Assembly: GCA_049999725.1 (NCBI GenBank)
Contig: JBNGIS010034002.1
Span: 1 to 30,999, forward strand
Length of the DNA stretch: 30,999 nt
Source of the DNA: Haplomitrium mnioides
Taxonomy: Eukaryota; Marchantiophyta; Haplomitriopsida; Calobryales
Reading direction: 5' to 3'
Within the stretch, counting starts at the first letter, position 1. Each line of letters opens with the position of its first letter. The notes under the pieces were generated by a model that worked only from the letters and a program-made list of their open reading frames with translations, ran no database searches and was not told the origin of the DNA. The translations under genes were made by a program, and so were the position numbers. This document shows positions 9,885 to 18,118 of the stretch, in pieces.

Positions 9885-10921
9885 TTTCACTTGTAGTTGA
9901 AAATCCATGCACGCAAAAGTTAACGTGGGCTTTAAGAAAGGTTTCAATATTTTAAAAAATTTCATAATTCAACTAAACATGTACACAAACGTATCATAGT
10001 TTAGAATCAAAAAGCCAGTAGCTAAGAAGATTGAATTAAGAGTGTAAACAAGAAACATCTCCAAGTTTTAGACTTGATTCATCCAAACAAAAGATATCAA
10101 GATCTACAAAAGAGTCTATGACTTGTGTACACACTAAGTTGTAATCGGTAGTCTTTGTATGAAGAAGCTTGAGGGTTGTATATGAGAAGTAGAACTTGTG
10201 GAAGGCTTGGACTTCCACCCCAAAGTCTATGTGCACATAGGAATCCAAGCTCAACATGTGAACACTCCACCCCAAAGTCTATGCACGTATAGGAATCTGA
10301 ACTCGCCATCTCAACACTCTACAACAAAGACTGACAAAAACCTATGTTTTAGGTTCTGCATAAGAGTTTTTGTACGCAAGACATGTCAACTTGAGAATCA
10401 AAGTCTATATGCGCATAGGGTTCACACTTCTACAATCGAGAATACAAACTGTAGTAAACGTTCTATTTTTCGGAACAAACTCTACGCACGCAAAAGATTT
10501 AGATTTCTAATTCGAAATCTAGCAATAAAACGGGTACAAAGCTCTACATCTGAGTCAAAGCGCGCTAAAGGTTTCAAATACATCAAAGTACTTACAAGCA
10601 AAAACTAAGTAGTCAATTTGGGTAGATGATTTAGAGAGACAATAACCTTTAACTCTTCTAGAAAACAATAAATTTTGAAACAACATACTTACATTTTGGA
10701 GAAGAAAATGTTTTACAAAACAAATAAAAATATTAGCTAAAGATTTAAGTTTCATTTACAAAGAATAACATTCAACATGGTATAATTTATAGTAAGAAGC
10801 TCAAGGTGGCAAAAAAATTCAACAAATTGCTTCAAAAAATTCTCACGTACTTTATAAAATAATAATCTTAAATTACAATATACTTGAAAATGCAAAATAT
10901 TTAATAAATTTATTAAATTAC
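9885..10921. other. conserved 3' flank of minus-strand copy A
   Basis: This block matches 22,385-23,410, the flank of minus-strand copy B, over its whole length. Matched markers: AAGAAAGAAGCTTTC then TTGTAGTTGAAAA at the left (9,877 and 22,381); ACATCTCCAAG near 10,054 and 22,561; ACAAAGCTCTACATCTGA near 10,536 and 23,031; AATAATCTTAAATTACAATAT near the right end (split here by one base of context). It is non-coding, probably 3' UTR and left arm of the element. The abrupt join of exon 3 of copy 1 at the left end marks a unit border or deletion junction. Confidence 0.65.
10205..10500 (+). repeat. palindromic repeats in the 3' flank of copy A
   Basis: Units of about 58-65 bases contain AAAGTCTATGTGCACATAGGAA (split: AAAGTCTATG, TGCACATAGG) followed by a CAAGCTCAACATNTGAACACT spacer. 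Four to five units follow each other, the last ones degenerate (ACTCTACGCACGCAAAAGATT). The equivalent run is at 22,705-22,985. The palindrome resembles the intron arrays but the spacers differ. Confidence 0.7.
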
Positions 10922-11018
10922 CTAGTCACTCATCTCGACTTCTTTGGATTCAACTTCAGAAGATTCATCAAGATTTACTTGATCTGTCTCAATGTTAATG
11001 ACAAAGATTGAATCTCTT

Positions 11019-11118
11019 NNNNNNNNNNNNNNNNNNNNNNNNNNNNNNNNNNNNNNNNNNNNNNNNNNNNNNNNNNNNNNNNNNNNNNNNNNNNNNNNNN
11101 NNNNNNNNNNNNNNNNNN
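11019..11118. other. assembly gap of 100 N
   Basis: Exactly 100 N, a conventional placeholder for unknown length. It interrupts the C-terminal exon of copy A between FWIAKVLNVLSFDEEDPP and the final ERFNL-like segment. Copy B has about 285 bases across the same interval (23,515-23,800). Confidence 0.95.
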
Positions 11119-12769
11119 TGGAGGATCTTCCTCATCAAATGACAAAACATTAAGAACTTTGGCAATCCAAAACGATCTGCTCTTTGGATCCAAAGATGCA
11201 ACAACACAAATAAACATTCTAGCTTTCATCTCATATAGATTGCCAAATTTATGTCTATATCGAGTGTTGTGCAAAAGAGTCCTTTCTTGCATCCTATGTG
11301 CTCTATCATAGATTGCTCGACATGTAGAAAGTATTTGTTGTCTCAGAGTATCTTTTTCTATCTATTGAGCATCAAGCTGAGAACCTAGACAACCATTTTG
11401 AGAATCATTACAAGTGTTTGACAGTTGTGAAGGTGGAAAGGTAAACTTTTCTTGGAGTCCTCATCTTTTTTTTTCAAGTATGTAGGCCGCAATCTCTTGT
11501 TGGGCAAGAAAAAAGTCATTCCACCATTGAAAATCAGAATCTGTAAAGAACTTGTAGCAGTTCTCACTTATGTTGTCCCTTATTGAAAATGCCACTTTCT
11601 CCACATCCACTTCTCTTTCTTCCTTTTGAGATCATTTTATTTCAGAATATGCCTTGAGAGGAATCAACATTGAACTCAAAACTTCTATGTCCACTTCAGG
11701 TAGGCACTTGAGTTGACAAATACCATCCGTAGACAACCAAAATTCATTTGCTGAAAGTTGTTTGCTCTAAATCTTTGCTTTGGAATCATTTAACTAGAAC
11801 TTGAATTGTTGATTAAAAGTAATATCATGCATCCTTTGAACTAGAAAGGGACATTGTTGTGGAAACATTTTGAAATCCCAAGTTTCCAACAACAGAGTCA
11901 CCTGAGGTTTAGGATTATAGGATAATTGAAGTGCATCGCTAAGACTCGTAATCGTGAAAGCTTTGATACGTTTCAAACGTTTTGAGAATTGGTTGAACAT
12001 TTGATTGATTTGATCATGAGTATGGTCAACTATGAGAAATCCCACCTTGATGTTTTGAAAAACATGCTTGGCAATAAGGAGACTAAGATATCCAAATAGG
12101 ATAGAATTCTTTTTCTCTCATGTCGTGTAGTCCAACTGAAGATACAAAGTTGGAGGCAACAACCCTTCAAAGTCATATAATAATATTTTGTTGAGCATAG
12201 TAATTGTCAAACTAGATTCGCTACTCAAGTTTTCACACGTTAAGAAGACCATCGAAAAAATAGTATGATTGAATATTAAGGCATCAACAACATGCACACC
12301 CACCAAACAATCTTTATCAATGTTTTTTGGTGGCCAAGTCCTATGTAGAATAGCAGTTTTCTTCTGATCCATTCCATCAATGATGATTCCCAAGTACTTT
12401 TGACCATAGACACAACATTTTCTTTGATGGTTTGCAAGTTTTGTTCTTTCTTTCATTTGTTAGTGATTATATTTGACTACATCATCACAAAGCACGAAGG
12501 ACATAAAAGTAGTTTAGTAAAACATATGTCGATACTTGTAACTTCAAAACACATACTCAAAAACCAAAAACATTCAAGTAATCTTAAGCAAATGTTTGAA
12601 TTTGTAGAAGTGAAAACCTAGTAAAAGATTAAAAATAAACTTTACGTAATTTGAAAAAGGAAAATCTATTTTACTTCAAATAAACAAAATTTTAAGAAAA
12701 ATAAAAACAAGATTTGCAAACAAAGAGTACCAAAACACATCCTCTAAGCATTTAGGATGAGTGGAGACA

Positions 12770-12895
12770 ACCACTATTCGTATGCGCGCATAGGACCAAT
12801 ACAACAACACCAATATCATGGATTGCTGTGACTATTGTCACGACTAGTTTTAAGAGGAACAAGAACAAATCCTATGCACGCATAGAATTTGCAAA
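12770..12895 (+). repeat. palindromic repeats in the intron of copy A
   Basis: GTATGCGCGCATAGGACC at about 12,780 and CCTATGCACGCATAGAATTT at about 12,872 are two good copies of the palindrome, separated by a unique-looking stretch containing ACTATTGTCACGACT. The equivalent intron of copy B (25,240-25,860) has the same order, including GTTGTCACGACTGG, so the arrangement predates the split of A and B. Confidence 0.65.
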
Positions 12896-14616
12896 CAACA
12901 AAAACGATTCTTATTATTGTGTTTTTTTACAAAGGCTCTTCATTTAAAGCAACAAAAACAAAACTTGTTGCAAGGTTAAGGTCACCACAAAGAATGAGAT
13001 TCATTTTCTTGCTTTATTCGACTACAAACAAGGTTAAAATTGAAACTTACAACAACAGACTCTCTACGAGCATAAACACTTTCTTCCAACTCAACTTACT
13101 AAGAATTATTTGACTCAAATCTTGTTTGCTGAATAGCTTAACAAAAAATATATTTTTTGGCTCTAAGTTGAGAAAATATAACATCTCTAGAACTAAGCTT
13201 TGTGTCTAGAAAAAAGAGCATGGATTAACCAAAGGTGTCAAAAGAGAAGAAACTTTGTTACTTTTTTCGTACTCCAATACAATTTTTTCTCGCAAAGATT
13301 TTATTTCTTCGCATGTTTTACAAATAGCAAATCTATTTTGTTTTGGAATTTTTACATTTGGAAAACTTGAGAAACTAATACTACAATCATGATCTTTCTC
13401 TTTCAAATAAGTTGTGTAGTAGTTATAAACTTCCCATTTTGCAAAATTATTAGACAAGTTATAAACTTTGGGAGTAGGCATTCTCTCGAAGTGTACTTAG
13501 AAAAAATTTTCCATCCACTCACGCACAAAAACTCCTTTAGTAGATAGTTCTCTTTTTCCAAAAATGCCTCTAGGATCTGCGTTTTTGAGATTTTTAATCC
13601 TTTGGATTCTATCATTCCCCACTGCTAATGTTAATTTAAAGGCTCTTGGAGAGACAAAGGTACTACCTAGTAGAGTAAACTGATTGTCAACATCAAAGTC
13701 TTTTCTTGGTTTTCCCTACTGTTGTATGATATATCAATTCTTCATGCTTTGTTGAAAGTATATTTCTCTCACAATTTTCAAAAAATCTGTCTTGCACAAC
13801 GACAAGCAATTAATTATTTTGACAACAAGATATTCTCTTCAATTACAAAATTAACATTGAATGAATCTTTTTTTCACAAAGCTCTTGTCAAGATGGACTT
13901 TCCGCAAAGAATTTTTACGTAAGGTGTTTACCCGTTTGGGTTTTGGCCGAGATAAAGAATTATTATGTTGTGCTAGATGATTCGGTCCGTTGGCAAATCT
14001 AGCAATAGGAGATAATTCATCCTAAAGATCTTCATCATCATTGTAGACACTGTTTGTTCCGTCGCAAAACATTTTCGAGAGATGAGATTCTTCTTGAAGA
14101 ATGGGAAAACTGCACCATTTCGAAATGAAATCTCCATCAATATCTCAATTGTTAGGAAATAATTTTTGCAATAAAATTGGTGCTTTTGGCAATAACTCCA
14201 AAGAAATGTTGATTGATTGAAACTCTTTGCTAGAATCATTTTCCAAACTGTCGTTTGAAAACTCCTCCAAAAGAATTCGGTTTGTTTCAGATTTCTCAAT
14301 CTGCTTGCGAGGTGCAACTTGAAACAAAATCACATGTTGTTTGAGTAGTGCTATCCGGGACAGCAATTCATCTCCAAAATTTAAATCATCCACACATTGT
14401 ATGCCTTTTTTTGTTTTGAACAAACACACTTTGATCATGAATATTGAGGTCTTCTTCATATAAGAACAAAGAAAGGTCTACAACCGTCTGGAAATTCTGT
14501 GTTGAATCTCTTTCTGTTGATCCGTTGGAATACTCAGAAGAAAGGTTCAACTTCGACTACTTGAAGGGCAAGAAAGATCTTTCGCTTGAAGAAGTTTGTT
14601 TCTTTAACCCTTTGCG

Positions 14617-14752
14617 AGCACATGGTTCTCTCTTTAATCCTTGGCGCACAAGTTGTTCACTCATTAATCCTATGGGCACATTGGATTCACTCCTTGACTC
14701 TATGTGTGTATAAGGTTCAGTCTTTGATCCTATACGCACACAGAGTTTACCT
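14617..14752 (-). repeat. 30-base coding repeat in the N-terminal region of copy A
   Basis: Four to five tandem 30-base units (for example CCTATGGGCACATTGG, then CTATGTGTGTATAAGG, then CCTATACGCACACAGAG, each followed by a TTCANTCTTTGAT linker) stay open on the minus strand and encode a 10-residue repeat of the type EPYARIGSRS. Observed residues include EPYTHIESRS, ESNVPIGLMS and EPCARKGLKK. The DNA palindrome core is the same type as in the introns of the other gene, here used as coding sequence. Confidence 0.75.
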
Positions 14753-15061
14753 TCTCAATCTTTTGAGACAGAGCTATCTAATTCAACAGAAGCCATCTTT
14801 TTCCCCAATATACTTGTCATTACACTTGACGCTTTTGTAACTCCATCGCTTACCTCCAAAAAAATTGTGATTTGAACAAATCTCAACCTACTTGTCAAAA
14901 GTAACACTTTTTTGTGAAGATGAATCCTAGAACCTATTTTAACAAATATTAGCAACCTCTTACAGCCCATCTAAAAGATGTGTTTCTCAAGAAATTTTTC
15001 CAAAACGACAAAATTGGAAACTTTTTGTGAAGAAAATGAAAAAAAGAAATTGGAAAGATAA

Positions 15062-15206
15062 AACAAGCAATGCTTTATCAACTAATATTTTTCTTTGCAC
15101 CACGTGAACCTACGTGTCAAGAGCTCCGCGAATCATTTTTTGGTAGGAAAAGGCATTTTTTGAAATTTAAGTATAAAAGGTGCGTCACTGAAAAGTTTCC
15201 TTCTAT
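15062..15206 (+). promoter_or_regulatory. conserved intergenic promoter region, copy 2
   Basis: This lies between the divergent gene starts. It holds CACGTG (15,101-15,106, a G-box core) and TATAAAAGG (15,172-15,180, a good TATA box) 140 bases before the ATG of the plus gene, plus the gap. The region aligns with 27,889-28,026 upstream of copy 3, where the G-box reads CATGCG and the TATA box GTAAAAGG, so both elements are weakened there. The alignment continues through CATGTCAAGAGCT-like and GAATCATTTTTTGG strings. The role as promoter is inferred from position and motif. Confidence 0.55.
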
Positions 15207-15306
15207 NNNNNNNNNNNNNNNNNNNNNNNNNNNNNNNNNNNNNNNNNNNNNNNNNNNNNNNNNNNNNNNNNNNNNNNNNNNNNNNNNNNNNNNNNNNNNN
15301 NNNNNN
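15207..15306. other. assembly gap of 100 N
   Basis: Exactly 100 N between the TATA box and the start codon of copy 2. The 5' UTR length is therefore unknown. In copy 3 the corresponding stretch is only about 30 bases long but may have been deleted. Confidence 0.95.
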
Positions 15307-15728
15307 AGAAAATGGCATCTCAAGGAAGTGCTTTCACACCTACCAAACCAAAGCCTCACAGGTATTCGAATGTTATTAAAGCTCTCAAGTCTGAAAAACT
15401 AGACTGGAATTGGCTAGTTAATTGTGGATCTTTGAAAGACCCCGATCAACACCTTTATCTTTTTGCTGAAGAAGGTTAGAAATTCAATTTGGGTCTTGTG
15501 GTCCAAATCACTATGATTAGAGATGGCAAGAAAGCCAACATCGGGTTGTTTGTGCAATCACAAGATGCGATTACCCTTTACAATGAAAATCGCAAACGAT
15601 TTGCTTTTTCAGAGATGAAGGAGAGGGACATTTTTGTCAAATATCTTCAGGCAGCAAAAGAAGATGGCAAGGTAAAATTTTTAAACTCTTTTTCATTTGT
15701 TTTCTTTTTTGACCGACTCAAAACTCCC

Positions 15729-16072
15729 AGGTCCATGCGCGCATAGACTCTTGGCTCTAGACACAAATGCCCCCTTCCTGATCCATATGCGCATGGTCTC
15801 TTGGGTCGTTGCGTGCAAGGACTCTCAAGTCCATGCGTGAATGGACTTCGAGACTCCATGCGCGAATGGAGTGCCAATTCCACTCGCGCAAGGACTCTCT
15901 AGTCCTTGCGCGCTTGGACCTAGAATTCCATGCGCACATGAACTTCCAAGTCCTTGCGCGAGTGGACTCTCTTGTCCAAACGGACGTAGACTTGGGAGTC
16001 CTTGTGTGAGTAGACCTCGGACTCCATGCGTGCTGAGACCTTGGAGTCCATTCGCGCATGGACCGCATTGTC
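15729..16072 (+). repeat. 24-base palindromic tandem array in intron 1 of copy 2
   Basis: About 13 units with a 24-base period. The core consensus is the 20-base palindrome AGTCCATGCGCGCATGGACT plus four variable bases. Examples: AGTCCATGCGTGAATGGACT, AGTCCTTGCGCGCTTGGACC, AGTCCATTCGCGCATGGACC. The array fills 344 of the 488 intron bases and stays open in several frames on both strands because the period is a multiple of three. Confidence 0.9.
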
Positions 16073-17699
16073 TTTTTCTTTATCTAAAGACTGGTACTTG
16101 CTCTTAGTCGTTTTTTTTTTTTGGTTTCTGGTTCACTCAGTTTCTAACACATTTTGTAGATTCCTACAAAGACACAAAGCGCATCGAGCGGGATTTCATA
16201 GAGTTGGCCATCCACATTAAAAATTTGAAGCCCAAGCAGGGTGTAAATATTCATCAGCTAGTGCCGCATCCAAGCGTGACTACATTTTCAATTCACGCTG
16301 TAGGCCCTTCTACACAAAAGAAGAGAAAGGAGGTGGAGCTAGCTGAGGCTCCAAAAAAGAAAAAAACAGGCGATCCAAAAGACAAAGCCTATTCCAATGC
16401 CAGTTATTGAGGAGGAGCTAGCCCCCTTCAAATCTCCAACAAGGTCTTCACTTGCCCCTTTGTCTTCAGCACCAAGTAGCTTAGGGCAAGAAACAGAGTC
16501 GAAGCCAGTTAGGGATCCAACTTCAAGAGTAAAAAAACAATCGCACAAGGGGTTGTAAACTTTCTATGAATGGGAGCAGGTGGACCCTCAGACACTATCT
16601 GAGGAAGATAAAAACAAAATAAGGGAGTTTGCAATCCAACGATGCAGAGTCCGCGAAGAAACAATCACTATTTTGTTGAAGAACTTGAATCTACCTAAAC
16701 TTGGAGTGGACAATTGGGGGCCTTTCCAAATTAGAAGGTTGAATGAAGATTTTGTTGAGCTTCTAGCGTAGAGAATGCTCACAAACAAATATGGCATAGC
16801 TTTTTTTATTGTTGTTGTTGACCTACAGTGCGGGTTGAAGGATAGGTCAGAGTTTGACATTCGGAACCCTGACAAGTATCTCTACAAGATTGCATGAGGC
16901 AATCATAGTGCTGCAGCAAGGCAGCTTTTGATCGCAAAATACGGAGCAAAGAATTGGATGCTTTTGCTTTGCAGCTACTATGTGTGCGTGGGCCTTACAC
17001 CAACAAAGGCTCTTATTTTTGCAACTGATGACAACTACAACCAAGGGTTTAGGTTTAAAATGACCTCAATTCAGAAGGTTGAATACTAGCATCAGAGGTT
17101 TGTAGAGTGGGATGGTGTCATTCCAGAAATTGAAAAGAGAATTGGTGTTGGAAACCTTGGAGATCAAGCCCAAGTCCACACTTGAGGAGACAATCACTTC
17201 TCAAGACAACTAGTTCTAGCTTGCATTTCAAAGTGGTGAGCTCTGGGATCTACAACAGAGCATATTTTTGATGTGGCAGAAAAACACTATGAAAGGCATA
17301 AAGCCAAAGGCCAATGAATCTCTTAGAATAAAGGACATGAAGTGGACACCTTGGAGGTCTCTTTAGGGTGTTCCAGACAAAGTGAAAACTTCAGTTTTGA
17401 AGCGCGTGAAAGTGGGAGAGCTTTCAATAGATGAAATGCCTCGAGAGGCTGAGAGACATAAAGTTTTAATAGTGGTGGTGAAAATTTTTTGTTCTGAAGT
17501 CTACTACAGCGGTTGGGAGGAAGCAAGAGAGGAGTACCCTCTCCACATGGAGGAGTTGAAGATGGATGCATTCTATTCTAGTTTTGAGAAGCTTTTAGTA
17601 AGTTTGTTTTTCACTATACATTCATTTCTTTGGAGTTGCGGTGAATTTATGCTAAGTTTTCTTTGATTATAATAAAACATGTTTTGAGTTCCTTTATGC

Positions 17700-18118
17700 A
17701 AGGACAATGAAGTCCATATGCGCATAGACTTCACAGTCTTTGCACGCCTAGACTTTACAGTCCATATGCACATGGATTGCACAATCCTTGGCTGCTTGGA
17801 CTTAATAGTCCAAGCGCGTCTGGCTTGGAGGTCCATGCGTGCATGGACTTCCAGTTCTTGGCACTCGTGGACTTCAATGTCCACACGAGGCTTGCCTTTG
17901 AAGTATAGACTCGCTTGGAATGTTACGTCCATGCGCGCATAGACTGTGAAGTCCATGCTCGTCTGGAATATTAAGTCTCGGCGCTTTGACTTTCAAGTCC
18001 AAACCCTCTTGGACATCGAAGTCCGTGCACACATAGACTTTGAAGTCCTTATACACTTGGACTTCTTTGTCCAAGTGAACATAGAATTCAATGTCCATCT
18101 TAGTTTGGAGTCCAAGGT
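17700..18118 (+). repeat. 24-base palindromic tandem array in intron 2 of copy 2
   Basis: About 17 units of the same 24-base family, for example AGTCCATATGCGCATAGACT, AGTCCATGCGTGCATGGACT (reading one unit with variable spacer) and AGTCCGTGCACACATAGACT. Most units keep the two 5-base arms AGTCC and GGACT, while the central CpGs vary. The 605-base intron runs from GTAAGT at 17,598 to AG at 18,202. Confidence 0.9.

Larger units (their letters stand above)
10922..14970 (-). pseudogene. DUF7869-type transposase-like gene, copy A
   Basis: The gene reads right to left. Exon 1 (about 14,970 to 13,100) encodes a SSVMTSILGKKM segment, a 10-residue repeat tract, an acidic Ser-rich linker, and a segment ending VYNLSNNFAKWEVYNYYTTY then VKIPKQNRFAICKTCEE. 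A donor GTAAGTT lies at about 13,093-13,103, and the intron runs to about 12,480. Exon 2 contains MKERTKLANHQRKCC, then GIIIDGMDQKKT (12,363-12,390), YLQLD (about 12,126), GFLIVDHTHDQINQMF (about 12,045 to 11,995), and a C-terminal FWIAKVLNVLSFDEEDPP. From memory, the order IDGMDQ ... LQLDN ... GHTHxxIDQ is the signature of proteins annotated as DUF7869. An RNase-H-like DD(E/D) transposase fold is my inference. The protein ends in EMSD at 10,922. Lesions: N-to-Y after LQLD, TGA at 12,118, several frameshifts, and one assembly gap. Confidence 0.7.

Noticed and set aside
10922-14970. Kyakuja-Dileera-Zisupton (KDZ) or CACTA-type transposase
   Set aside because: The visible motifs (IDGMDQ, LQLDN, HTHDQINQMF) fit the DUF7869-type pattern as I remember it, not the KDZ or CACTA signatures. 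A profile search would settle it.
15757-16068. Long ORFs on both strands over the 24-base arrays (also 15,809-16,107, 17,573-17,956, 17,718-18,128, 28,162-28,431, 29,903-30,134)
   Set aside because: They are open only because the repeat period is a multiple of three. They lie in introns with good GT-AG borders and encode an 8-residue repeat of the ARMDLEVH or MREWTSRS type in several frames at once. Not genes, though automatic annotation may call them.
15729-16072. CRISPR array
   Set aside because: The repeat unit is 24 bases in total with only a four-base linker, so there are no spacers; the setting is a plant nuclear genome. It is a palindromic minisatellite.
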